Positions 15,748-23,411 of a stretch of 64,000 bases of DNA are shown in pieces. This DNA is from Bacillota bacterium (GTDB lineage: Bacteria; Bacillota; Dethiobacteria; Dethiobacterales; Dethiobacteraceae). The stretch covers positions 19,354 to 83,353 of the forward strand of contig QLUR01000008.1 of assembly GCA_018725565.1 (NCBI GenBank), given 5' to 3'. Position 1 is the first letter of the stretch, and each line of letters starts with the position of its first letter. Position numbers and translations under genes: made by a program. The notes beneath the pieces are model-generated. The model was not told where the DNA came from. It did no database searches and saw only the letters and a program-made list of their open reading frames with translations.

Positions 15748-17601
15748 ATGATCAAAAAAAACAAAGATTTATTTGCCCGGAATTTAAATATTCTTAAAGA
15801 AAAAGTGCCTGCCCTCAGCCAGAAATTGAGCAGCATTTCTGTTGACAAAGGGTTTTGGGTCGAAGAAGCGCGTACCGGCGCCCCGACCCTTATTTACCGT
15901 TCCGACGGACAGGAAACCTTCCTGCACAGCCGCTATGACCCGGAGAAGGAGGCGTGGCGCTGGGCGGAGGGCTTGGGCGACGAATGGGAGATGCTGGTCT
16001 TGTTTGGGCTGGGCCTGGGCTATCACCTGCTGGCTGTTTCCCGTCTCTATCCGGGCAAGCGGGTCATCCTGGTGGAAAACGATGAAAGACACCTGCTGCC
16101 GCCTCTTTACTATCTGAATTTGGCTTCGCTCACGCAAATTGACCTGACGCTGGTCGTCGCCGCTGATGCGGCTGCGGCGGCGCAGCAGGTCAGCCGCATC
16201 ATCTTTAATAATCTGGGCTACTCCCAGCAAATAAAAGTTTTGCCGGCCTACCAGTCGCTCTATCCCGCCTACTGGGCTGCCTTTCAGGATGAATTTTCAG
16301 ACCAGCTGCTTTCATACAAAAGCGGTCTGGTGACTATCGGAGCACACCGCTTGCGGTGGTGGAAAAACTACAGCGAAAATTTCCTGGAATACCTGGAAGC
16401 CCCGGGCGTCAACAGCTTGTTTGACAAGTTTGCCGGGGTCCCGGTGATACTTGTGGCCGCCGGCCCGTCGTTGGCCAAAAATATTCATCTTCTGCCGGCC
16501 CTGCAGGATAAGGCCCTGATTTTGGCGGCCGGGTCCGCCATCGGTCCGCTTCTCCATTATGGTTTTCGCCCGCACCTGCTGCTGTCCTGTGACCCGACAG
16601 AAAACAATTACAACCATTTTGCCGGGTTGGACGGCCGCGAAATCCCTTTCATTTTCGCTTCGAGTCTTTATCATAAAATTGTCAGGGAATACCAGGGGCT
16701 AAAATTTTCTTTTGCGCTCGATACCATGAACAGCTGGCCCGACAAGGTTGCCGGCCGGGAAAAAGGGGTTTTGCACAGCGGCGCGACGGTGGCTGTTACC
16801 TGCTTTGACCTGGCCGTCAAACTGGGCGGCGATCCGATCATTTTTATCGGGCAGGACCTGGCCTATACCGGAATGAAGACCCATGCCGAAGGCAACTTTT
16901 ATGCCCGCGCAGTAGCGGACGGGGAGGAAAACGGACTTTTTCTGACGGAAGGCAACAATGGCCCTGTTTACACCACAAAGGCCCTGTGGACGATGAAACT
17001 GCACCTGGAAAGGCTGATTAGCGCTGCCAGGCAGGAACGCCGCATCATTAACGCTACCGAGGGCGGCGCTATCCTCAGGGGTACAGAAATAATGCCTTTA
17101 GCTGAGGCGGCGGAGCGGTACTGCCGCTTGCCCCGTCCGGTAAAGGACACCATCCTGGCCGCCGGACGGCAGCGCTCCAGTCTCACTGAGGACGAAGCCG
17201 GCCGGCTGGCGGCAGCGCTGGCCAGATTGCGCCGGCAGGCGCAACATTGTGCCCATAGTCTGGCACAGGCCAAAGCGACTGCCGGACAACTGCAACCCGG
17301 CGAGTCCGGGCAGGCTGTTACGCCTGAACAGTTGAGCGGTGCGGAAAAAAAATTTAAAAGGATGGAGAAAAGGGTATTGGAAACCGAGCTGTACCGCCAT
17401 TTTATCAGGTCAATGATGTTTGACCTGCTGACTATCACGGCGATGACCGCCAGCAAAAAAATAGCTGATTCGGAGGACATCGCCGACAAAGCCGGGCAGG
17501 TGGCCAACGGGTTTGTTACCTGGTTCAGGACGGTTGCCGAGGCGGCCGAGTATCTGGAACAAGAAGTAATCCAGCCGGTGGAGGCGCGGCTGCGGGGCTG
17601 A
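15748..17601 (+). CDS. Motility-associated factor (Maf) glycosyltransferase, DUF115
   Basis: This is a 617-residue protein of the MAF_flag10 (DUF115) family, which transfers nonulosonic acids onto flagellin in the cytoplasm. The core lies at about residues 215-400: PVILVAAGPSLAKNI, LILAAGSAIGPLL, PHLLLSCDPTENN, SGATVAVTCFDLAVKLGG and IIFIGQDLAYTG. This is the MptE-like Rossmann region that resembles sialyltransferases. The C-terminal 200 residues are helical. The start ATG 15748 follows a GGGAGGGG site. It closes the sugar-synthesis operon, and its stop codon forms part of an intrinsic terminator. The location just before flgM and flagellin supports flagellin as the target. Confidence 0.92.
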   Translation: MIKKNKDLFARNLNILKEKVPALSQKLSSISVDKGFWVEEARTGAPTLIYRSDGQETFLHSRYDPEKEAWRWAEGLGDEWEMLVLFGLGLGYHLLAVSRLYPGKRVILVENDERHLLPPLYYLNLASLTQIDLTLVVAADAAAAAQQVSRIIFNNLGYSQQIKVLPAYQSLYPAYWAAFQDEFSDQLLSYKSGLVTIGAHRLRWWKNYSENFLEYLEAPGVNSLFDKFAGVPVILVAAGPSLAKNIHLLPALQDKALILAAGSAIGPLLHYGFRPHLLLSCDPTENNYNHFAGLDGREIPFIFASSLYHKIVREYQGLKFSFALDTMNSWPDKVAGREKGVLHSGATVAVTCFDLAVKLGGDPIIFIGQDLAYTGMKTHAEGNFYARAVADGEENGLFLTEGNNGPVYTTKALWTMKLHLERLISAARQERRIINATEGGAILRGTEIMPLAEAAERYCRLPRPVKDTILAAGRQRSSLTEDEAGRLAAALARLRRQAQHCAHSLAQAKATAGQLQPGESGQAVTPEQLSGAEKKFKRMEKRVLETELYRHFIRSMMFDLLTITAMTASKKIADSEDIADKAGQVANGFVTWFRTVAEAAEYLEQEVIQPVEARLRG

Positions 17602-17620
17602 TACAGCCCTATTTTTTTTG
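17594..17620 (+). terminator. Intrinsic terminator after the glycosylation operon
   Basis: The stem GGGCTG (17595-17600), loop ATA, stem CAGCCC (17604-17609) is followed by TA and eight T. A G-T pair extends the stem by one. The stop codon of the Maf gene lies in the stem and loop. It separates the glycan operon from the sigma-28 promoter that follows six bases later. Confidence 0.85.
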
Positions 17621-17625
17621 GGCGC

Positions 17626-17652
17626 TAAAGTTTTTGTCAGCCTTGCCGATAA
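17626..17652 (+). promoter_or_regulatory. Sigma-28 (FliA/SigD) promoter for flgM operon
   Basis: TAAA at 17626-17629, a 15-base spacer and GCCGATAA at 17645-17652 match the flagellar sigma factor consensus in sequence and spacing. The flgM gene starts 69 bases further on. This implies that flgM, flgN, flgK, flgL, fliW and csrA are late genes expressed once FliA is free. Confidence 0.9.
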
Positions 17653-17721
17653 CCCATACGACAGGACAACTTAGCGCAGATAGCGCAGATAGAATATGCA
17701 AGTATGAGGAGGACTTAAGCG

Positions 17722-18003
17722 ATGAAAATTTATAACAATAGCGGAGTGTCCCTTGACAAGCTGTACCCGCGCCAGCTGGAAGAGAAACAGGGGGAGGCGG
17801 CCAGGCCGCGGGAAGAGCAGCGCACCGATACTTTGTCCATCTCCGGGGAGGCGGCCAAGGTTCGGGAGGCGGCCCAGGCGGCGGAAGCGCTGGAAGAGAC
17901 GCGGATGGAAAGAGTGCAGCACTTGCAGGCCAGCATCCTGCAGGGGAGCTTTGCTGCCGACAGCAGCAAAATAGCGGCGGCTATGCTGCACAGGAGACCT
18001 TAA
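17722..18003 (+). CDS. flgM: Anti-sigma-28 factor FlgM
   Basis: This 93-residue protein holds FliA inactive until the hook-basal body is complete and FlgM is exported. The C-terminal sigma-binding half is recognisable: DTLSISGEAAKV, then a helix ending in ERVQHLQASILQGSF and DSSKIAAAML. The N-terminal half is polar and probably disordered. The start ATG 17722 follows GAGGAGG. The gene sits behind a sigma-28 promoter, which gives negative feedback on FliA. Confidence 0.9.
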   Translation: MKIYNNSGVSLDKLYPRQLEEKQGEAARPREEQRTDTLSISGEAAKVREAAQAAEALEETRMERVQHLQASILQGSFAADSSKIAAAMLHRRP

Positions 18004-18006
18004 CAG

Positions 18007-18092
18007 CTCTGCCCCCCTCACCCTAACCCTCTCCCAGGGGGAGAGGGGATTTGCAGTGATTCTATGCTCCCGGTGAGGGGGAGGAGAGGGAA
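18007..18092. repeat. CCCTCACCCTAACCC-type palindromic repeat
   Basis: The flgM-flgN gap holds CCCCCTCACCCTAACCCTC, then CCC and GGGGGAGAGGGGAT, with the end CTCCCGGTGAGGGGGAGG able to pair back on the start. A shorter copy lies in the opposite orientation at about 22908-22945. This type of element is widespread in GC-rich bacterial genomes. Confidence 0.7.
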
Positions 18093-18112
18093 GCCGAGGA
18101 AGGGGTGCGAGG

Positions 18113-18583
18113 ATGAATTATGCGGCTTTAGGCGAGGTACTCAGGCGGCAGGCTGCTGTCATGGCGCAGCTGCAATCTTTGCTGGAAGAGGGAAGGCAGG
18201 CGCTGGTGGCCAACGACCCGTACCGGCTCCAGGAGGTTGAGCGGGAGAAAAGCCTTGTTCAGCAGGAGCTGCAGTTTCTTGAAGAGAAGCGCAGCGACCT
18301 CTGTCCGGCCGGCAAAACACTATCCGCCCTGGTGGAGAGTGCGCCGCCGGAATACAAACAGCAGTTGGCCGGGCTGATGGAGAAGTTGCGCACTTTTTGC
18401 GCCAGGCTGCAGGAGGCGCATCATTTAAATAAGCTGCTGCTGGAGCAGTCGCTGGCTTATGTCCGGTTGCTGCAGCAGGCTTTGCTGGCGGAGCGGGGTA
18501 TGTTTTACGGGCGCGGCGGCCACCTGCAGCAGGGGGACCTGTGCCAGGCCGCGCAGTTGCGTATCTTGAACGAAACGGCTTAA
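18113..18583 (+). CDS. flgN: Flagellar export chaperone FlgN
   Basis: This is a 156-residue helical protein of the FlgN family, the cytoplasmic chaperone for the hook-filament junction proteins FlgK and FlgL. The sequence is an antiparallel coiled-coil type (heptads through QLQSLLEEGRQALVAND, LQEVEREKSLVQQELQFLEE and LNKLLLEQSLAYVRLLQQAL). Family membership follows from length, coiled-coil pattern, the ...NKLLLEQSL... motif and position between flgM and flgK. ATG 18113 follows GGGGTGCGAGG. Confidence 0.88.
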   Translation: MNYAALGEVLRRQAAVMAQLQSLLEEGRQALVANDPYRLQEVEREKSLVQQELQFLEEKRSDLCPAGKTLSALVESAPPEYKQQLAGLMEKLRTFCARLQEAHHLNKLLLEQSLAYVRLLQQALLAERGMFYGRGGHLQQGDLCQAAQLRILNETA

Positions 18584-18599
18584 GAAGGGCGGGGAAGGA

Positions 18600-20009
18600 A
18601 TGTCGGCTTTTTTTGGTTTACAGATCGCCCGGCGGGCCCTGATGGCCCAGCAGCGGGCCATGGAAGTGACGGGCCACAATATCGCCAACGCCAATACGCC
18701 GGGGTTTTCCCGCCAGCAGGCGCTGATGGCCACAGCCGCCCCTTTCCCCTACCCGGCGGCCAATGCTCCGGCGGGCGGCGCCTGGCAGCTGGGCAGCGGG
18801 GTGGAGGTCACGGCCATCCGGCGGGTGCGCGACTCTTTTTTGGACTACCAGTTCCGCACCGCAACCCACTCGCTAGGCTACTGGGAGGCCAGCCGGGAGG
18901 TGCTCTCCCAGGTGGAGATGACTTTTCTGGAGCCTTCGGAAAACGGGTTGGCCAACCTGTTGAGTGAGTTCTGGGGCGCCTGGCAGGAGCTGAGCAAGAA
19001 CCCGGAAAGTATGCCGGTGCGTGTTTCCCTGCGGGAAAAGGCGCGGAGCCTGACCGATACCGTCCGCCTGATGTACAGTAATATCGAAGACCTGCGCCAG
19101 GGAGTGGCGCTGGACATGGCCAGCAAAGTGGCGGAAGTAAACGCGCTGGCCGGGCAGCTGGTTGATTTAAACCGGCAGATTGTCCGGGTTTCCGCCCTCG
19201 GCCAGCACCCCAATGACCTGCTGGACCAGCGGGACCTGCTGCTGGACCGCTTAAGCCGCCGGATGAGTATCACGCTGGCCTACAAGCCGAACGGCGCGGT
19301 GGAGGTTTATGCCGGCAACCGCGTCTTGGTGCAGGAGGCGCAGGCCTTTACCCTGCGGGCGGAGGTCGGCACCGTAACGGCCTCCATTAACTGGGAGAGA
19401 AACGGCCATCCGGCCGACATCCGGGACGGGGACCTGCGGGCTTTGCTTGACGCTTACAACACCCTGCTGCCCGGCTACCAGGAGGGGCTGAACGAATTGG
19501 TGCGGGGGCTGGCAGCTGAGGTGAACACTGAACACCGGGGCGGATATGGCCTGAACAATGCTACCGGGATCGATTTCTTTGCGCCTATCGCGGCGGGAGA
19601 CGTGCCGGAGGCGCTGTTTTTCCGGCTTTCGGACCAAGTGCTGGCTGATGTGAATAACATCGCCGCCGCCGCCGGCGCCGACCGGCCGGGCGACGGCAGC
19701 GTGGCTTTGGAGATTGCCCGCCTGCGGGCGGGATTGACCATGCAGGGCGGGACTGTTACTTTTGAAAGCTACTACCAGAACCTGATTGCCCGTATGGGTA
19801 CCGAAGGGGAGGAGGCCGGCCGCCTGGTCAACCTGCAGGGCCAGCTGGTCAAGGCGCTGGAAATCCGCCGGGAAGAAGCGGCCGGCGTTTCGCTGGACGA
19901 GGAAATGCTGAACCTGGTCCAGTTTCAGCACGCCTACCAGGCAGCGGCGCGGTTTGCATCCCAAATGGACGAGATGCTCGATGTGCTGATTAACCGCGCC
20001 TTCCGCTAA
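18600..20009 (+). CDS. flgK: Hook-filament junction protein FlgK (HAP1)
   Basis: This is a 469-residue axial protein joining hook and filament. The N-terminus has the rod/hook family motif VTGHNIANANTPGFSRQQA, and the C-terminal helix VSLDEEMLNLVQFQHAYQAA ends the protein as expected for D0. The length is a little below the 500-550 residues of many FlgK proteins because the central domain is short. It follows flgN by 16 bases. Confidence 0.95.
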   Translation: MSAFFGLQIARRALMAQQRAMEVTGHNIANANTPGFSRQQALMATAAPFPYPAANAPAGGAWQLGSGVEVTAIRRVRDSFLDYQFRTATHSLGYWEASREVLSQVEMTFLEPSENGLANLLSEFWGAWQELSKNPESMPVRVSLREKARSLTDTVRLMYSNIEDLRQGVALDMASKVAEVNALAGQLVDLNRQIVRVSALGQHPNDLLDQRDLLLDRLSRRMSITLAYKPNGAVEVYAGNRVLVQEAQAFTLRAEVGTVTASINWERNGHPADIRDGDLRALLDAYNTLLPGYQEGLNELVRGLAAEVNTEHRGGYGLNNATGIDFFAPIAAGDVPEALFFRLSDQVLADVNNIAAAAGADRPGDGSVALEIARLRAGLTMQGGTVTFESYYQNLIARMGTEGEEAGRLVNLQGQLVKALEIRREEAAGVSLDEEMLNLVQFQHAYQAAARFASQMDEMLDVLINRAFR

Positions 20010-20106
20010 CCGAAAAGCATCTTTGCCGGATTCATGGCATCTATCCAGATGGCTGCAGATATTCGCAGGGGCAGGGTATGCTCTGCCCGGAAGAGGGTGA
20101 AAATTA

Positions 20107-21009
20107 ATGCGGGTTACCAACAAGATGATGGCGCAAACGGTGCAGCGCAACATGCATATGAACGCGCAGCGCATGAACAGGCTGCATGAGCAGCTGTCCA
20201 GCGGCAAAAAGGTCAGCCGGCCGTCGGAAGACGCGGTGGCCGTGTCCAGAAGCATGGCGCTGACGGCGGCACTGGCTCGCAACGAGCAGTTTGTGAGCAA
20301 CATTGACGATACGCTATCCTGGCTCAACGCCACCGACGTCACGCTCGGCAATGTTACCGACCTGCTGCAGCGCGTCCGGGAGCTGGTCATCTTCAGTGCC
20401 AATGACCTCCGCTCACCGGCGGAACGTGAGGCTGTCGCCGCGGAAGTCGACCAGCTGCTGAACCACCTGGTGGAGCTGGGCAATATGGAGCATGGCGGGC
20501 GCCATCTGTTCGGCGGCTTTAGGACCACCGCCCCGCCGTACAGCCGTACCGGGGATACCTTTGCTTACCAGGGAGATGACGGCATTCTTAACCACGAAGT
20601 TTCCCCGTTTGCCACCGTGGAGGCCAATGTGCACGGCAGCGCCCTGTTTGGCGACCTGCCCGGTGATCCGGGCACCGCCGTCTTTTACAAGCTGCTGGAG
20701 GTCCGTGACGCTATCCGGGACGGTGATGCGGGGCAGCTTTCCGGGACGCTGCTGGGCGAAGTGGATACGATAATGACTAATGTGTTAATCCAGCGTTCCC
20801 TGCTGGGCGCCCGTGCCAACCGCCTGGAAACGGGCCGGCAGCGCTTCGGCATGGAGGAACTGAATATCCGGGAACTGCGCTCCCGCGTGGAGGACATTGA
20901 TTACGCCCGCCTGCTGACGGAATTCAAAATGCAGGAAAGCATTTACCAGGCCTCGCTGGCCACCGCCGCGCGGGTGATTACGCCGACGCTGCTGCAGTTC
21001 CTGAGCTGA
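20107..21009 (+). CDS. flgL: Hook-filament junction protein FlgL (HAP3)
   Basis: This 300-residue flagellin-like axial protein sits between FlgK and the filament. The N-terminus MRVTNKMMAQTVQRNMH and LHEQLSSGKKVSRPSEDAV are typical, and the C-terminus carries DIDYARLLTEFKMQE and YQASLATAARV. About 97 bases separate it from flgK, and it is read with it from the flgM promoter. Confidence 0.95.
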   Translation: MRVTNKMMAQTVQRNMHMNAQRMNRLHEQLSSGKKVSRPSEDAVAVSRSMALTAALARNEQFVSNIDDTLSWLNATDVTLGNVTDLLQRVRELVIFSANDLRSPAEREAVAAEVDQLLNHLVELGNMEHGGRHLFGGFRTTAPPYSRTGDTFAYQGDDGILNHEVSPFATVEANVHGSALFGDLPGDPGTAVFYKLLEVRDAIRDGDAGQLSGTLLGEVDTIMTNVLIQRSLLGARANRLETGRQRFGMEELNIRELRSRVEDIDYARLLTEFKMQESIYQASLATAARVITPTLLQFLS

Positions 21010-21079
21010 CAACTGCAGTGCAAAGTCTAAGGCTCTGCTCTGAGGTATCGGCCCTTCTGACAAAAATGAGGTGAGAAGA

Positions 21080-21514
21080 ATGAAGCTTGCTTTCAACACC
21101 AGGGCCGCCGAAGCGGTGGAGGTTACATTTCCCTCCGGACTGGTCGGCTTTGAGGAGGTAAAGCGTTACCTGCTGGCAGAGTTGCCCGGCCAGGCCCACT
21201 TTTGCCGCCTGACGGCCCAGTGCGGGAGTCTGACCCTGCTGCTGTTCAACCCGTTTGCCGCTTTCCCGGCTTATGAGCTGGCTCTGGCAGCGCACGATAC
21301 CGCGGAGCTGGCCCTTCCCGGGCCGCAGCAGGCGCTGGTGCTGGTGACGGTAACCATCCCCGGCGATAACGTGCGCCAGGCCACGGTGAACCTGGCCGCC
21401 CCGCTGGTGATTAATGCCGGCAACCGCCTGGGCCGGCAGGTAGTCCTTGCCGACGGACGCTACCGGCTGAAGGAGCCGCTGTTCGCCGCGGCGGGCCAGG
21501 CTCGCTGCGGCTAG
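21080..21514 (+). CDS. fliW: Flagellar assembly factor FliW
   Basis: This 144-residue protein is the allosteric antagonist of CsrA. It binds flagellin in the cytoplasm and, when flagellin is exported, moves to CsrA and relieves repression of flagellin translation. Family features are [16 protein letters not shown] near the N-terminus and [22 protein letters not shown] in the second half. I choose ATG 21080 over the in-frame GTG 21071 because GAGGTGAGAAG then serves as the ribosome site. It is followed 10 bases on by csrA. Confidence 0.93.
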   Translation: MKLAFNTRAAEAVEVTFPSGLVGFEEVKRYLLAELPGQAHFCRLTAQCGSLTLLLFNPFAAFPAYELALAAHDTAELALPGPQQALVLVTVTIPGDNVRQATVNLAAPLVINAGNRLGRQVVLADGRYRLKEPLFAAAGQARCG

Positions 21515-21524
21515 TGAGGCGCCC

Positions 21525-21800
21525 ATGCTGGTACTGACGCGCAAGAAAAGCCAAAGTATTATCATCGGCGGGAAAGACAGCCCGGGCGACGGGAAAATTG
21601 AAGTTGTAATCCTGGACGTTTCGGGCGAAACGGTGCGGCTTGGCATCCGCGGCCCGCGGGAAATCGCCGTCTACCGCAAGGAGCTGTACGAGGCCATCCG
21701 TGAGGAAAATATCAGGGCGGCACAGGCGGCCGGCGATTTGCCTCCCGGCTTGGACGCTCTTTTGACGACTGATCTGGAACTGCCGGGGGATAAGGACTAA
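21525..21800 (+). CDS. csrA: Translational regulator CsrA
   Basis: This 91-residue RNA-binding dimer recognises GGA in hairpin loops and blocks ribosome binding. The core is [35 protein letters not shown] and the RNA-contact stretch [13 protein letters not shown] tail of about 25 residues extends past the usual core. The stop codon overlaps the -35 box of the flagellin promoter. Candidate targets lie in the flagellin leader directly downstream. Confidence 0.95.
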   Translation: MLVLTRKKSQSIIIGGKDSPGDGKIEVVILDVSGETVRLGIRGPREIAVYRKELYEAIREENIRAAQAAGDLPPGLDALLTTDLELPGDKD

Positions 21801-21824
21801 AGTATTGCCAGGTATTGCCGATAA
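21798..21824 (+). promoter_or_regulatory. Sigma-28 promoter for flagellin
   Basis: TAAA at 21798-21801 (sharing the csrA stop codon), a 15-base spacer and GCCGATAA at 21817-21824 reproduce the same arrangement as the flgM promoter. Transcription should begin about 21831, giving a leader of about 97 bases before the flagellin start. Confidence 0.92.
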
Positions 21825-21865
21825 TTATAATAGGTTTTAAGTCCCGACATTTTAGCGGCCGCAGG

Positions 21866-21921
21866 TGGAGGGATTTGAAATAGGGGCAGGGAAGCCCCGC
21901 AAAATTTATCCAGGGAGGATG
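21866..21921 (+). promoter_or_regulatory. Candidate CsrA-binding sites in flagellin leader
   Basis: A hairpin GGGGC-AGGGAA-GCCCC (21883-21898) displays GGA in a six-base loop. The ribosome site AGGGAGGA (21912-21919) contains a second GGA, and TGGAGGGA (21866-21873) a third. Two GGA sites, one in a loop and one over the ribosome site, are the arrangement known for Bacillus flagellin mRNA. The call is inference from motif and context. Confidence 0.65.
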
Positions 21922-21927
21922 AAACAA

Positions 21928-22755
21928 ATGATTATCAACACGAACATGTCGGCTTTGGCGGCCTACCGCAACCTGGGCCGGGTCGACAGCCAGCTGACCA
22001 GGTCGCTGGAGCGGCTTTCCAGCGGACTGCGCATCAACCGCGCCGCCGACGACGCGGCGGGCATGGCCATCTCGGAAAAGATGACCGGCCAGGTCAGGGG
22101 CCTGCAGCAGGCGCAGCGCAACGCCCAGGACGGCGTGTCGCTGATCCAGACGGCGGAAGGCGCCCTGGCGGAAATCCACGCCATCCTGCAGCGCATGCGC
22201 GAGCTGGCGGTGCAGGCCGCCAACGACACGCTGACAGGAGCCGACCGCACCACAATTCAAGGAGAGGTTACCCAGCTCCGGGATGAAATTACCCGCATCG
22301 CCAGCACCACGGAATTTAACACCATGATCCTATTAGCCGGTGCTTTTTCAGGAGTAGCAGCAGCTGCTAGATTCCACGTCGGCGCCAACCAAGGCCAGAT
22401 AATCACGCTAAACATCAGAGATATGAGAGCTTCGGCACTTACTGGTGTGCCGGCTGTGACAGTTGCTAGCCAGACGGGCGCAAATACAGGCATCGGAATT
22501 CTAACTAGAGCTATTGATACCGTTTCCACCGAGCGCTCCAGACTGGGCGCGACGCAGAACCGCCTGGAGCACACCATCGCCAACCTGACGGTCGGCGCTG
22601 AAAACCTGATAGCGGCGCGCTCCCGCATCCAGGACCTGGATATGGCGCGGGAGATGATGGCCTTTACCCGGAACCAGATTTTGAGCCAGGCCGGCACGGC
22701 GATGCTGGCGCAAGCCAATTTAAGGCCGCAGACCGTCCTGCAGCTGCTGCGGTAA
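21928..22755 (+). CDS. hag: Flagellin
   Basis: This is the filament subunit, 275 residues, consisting of the conserved D0/D1 ends with almost no outer domain. The N-terminus MIINTNMSALAAYRNL and SSGLRINRAADDAAGMAISE, and the C-terminus LGATQNRLEHTIANL and QAGTAMLAQANLRPQ, are standard. The start ATG 21928 has GGGAGGA nine bases before it; ATG 21919 lies too close. The middle (about 22320-22530) uses codons such as AGA, CTA and ATA that the rest of the gene avoids. It is probably the glycosylation target of Maf, with Ser/Thr in the central stretch. Confidence 0.96.
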   Translation: MIINTNMSALAAYRNLGRVDSQLTRSLERLSSGLRINRAADDAAGMAISEKMTGQVRGLQQAQRNAQDGVSLIQTAEGALAEIHAILQRMRELAVQAANDTLTGADRTTIQGEVTQLRDEITRIASTTEFNTMILLAGAFSGVAAAARFHVGANQGQIITLNIRDMRASALTGVPAVTVASQTGANTGIGILTRAIDTVSTERSRLGATQNRLEHTIANLTVGAENLIAARSRIQDLDMAREMMAFTRNQILSQAGTAMLAQANLRPQTVLQLLR

Positions 22756-22765
22756 AAGTTTTTCA

Positions 22766-22805
22766 GGCGGGCCGGAGGGCCGGCCCGCCCCCCCTATTTT
22801 TATAT
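22766..22805 (+). terminator. Intrinsic terminator after flagellin
   Basis: A perfect 10-base stem GGCGGGCCGG (22766-22775), loop AGGG, and CCGGCCCGCC (22780-22789) is followed by a C run and TATTTTTAT. It is strong in stem, weaker in its T run. It marks the end of the flagellin transcript. Confidence 0.8.
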
Positions 22806-22817
22806 TTTCCGACCTTA

Positions 22818-22945
22818 TGTTTTCCGATATCCGACATCCGGTATCCGGCTTCCGATTTGAGCGCCTCATAGCGATTTGAGCGCCCCATAGCGGATGCTAA
22901 TATTTGGTCCCCTCTCCCTCCGGGAGAGGGTCAGGGTGAGGGGGA
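22818..22945. repeat. Short repeats and palindromic element before flaG
   Basis: The gap between flagellin and flaG holds a run of ATCCG-type units (about 22818-22855), two near-identical 18-base direct repeats CGATTTGAGCGCCTCATAG and CGATTTGAGCGCCCCATAG (22853-22890), and CCCCTCTCCCTCCGGGAGAG continuing to GGGTGAGGGGGA (22909-22945). The last is an inverted copy of the element between flgM and flgN. No promoter was recognised. Confidence 0.6.
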
Positions 22946-22982
22946 TTATTCTCCTCCGTGAAGAAAGGAACGGTGAGCCAGC

Positions 22983-23348
22983 GTGAAGGTCCAGGGCGTG
23001 GACCCCGCTATCTTAACCCGCATTCAGGAGCAAACAACCAAGCAGGCGGTACAGGAGACCAGGCAGACGCGGATTGCGGACGGGCAGCAGCGGCAAAAAA
23101 ACGCGGGACCGGAGGCAGGCGCGGGCGAGGAGAGCCTGGCAGACTCCGTCAGGCGTCTGAACAGGGCGGCCGAAGCGTTTAACATCTCGCTGCGGTTCCG
23201 CATCGACCGGGAAAATAACGAGGTGGTTGTGCTGGTTATTGACCAGGAGAAACAGGAGGTTATCCGCTCCATCCCGCCCAGCAAGGTCAGGAAGGTGCTG
23301 TCGCAGCTGCAGCAGATGGTGGGCGTGCTGGTGGACCAGTTTATTTGA
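22983..23348 (+). CDS. flaG: FlaG family protein
   Basis: This is a 121-residue protein of the FlaG family, which influences filament length in other bacteria. The conserved C-terminal half is clear: AFNISLRFRIDRENNEVVVL, then EVIRSIPPSKVRKVLSQLQQ. The N-terminal half is polar and variable. The GTG start 22983 has a GAAAGGA site about 14 bases upstream. It is followed by fliD after 63 bases. Confidence 0.9.
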   Translation: MKVQGVDPAILTRIQEQTTKQAVQETRQTRIADGQQRQKNAGPEAGAGEESLADSVRRLNRAAEAFNISLRFRIDRENNEVVVLVIDQEKQEVIRSIPPSKVRKVLSQLQQMVGVLVDQFI

Positions 23349-23411
23349 GGCGGGCCGCTGACGGCGAGGCGGCAGGCGACAGCTTGAATGGCAGAGGAGG
23401 CGCGATAAACG

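Noticed and set aside
22818..22900. Sigma-28 promoter before flaG
   Set aside because: CCGATAT occurs, but there is no TAAA at the right spacing.
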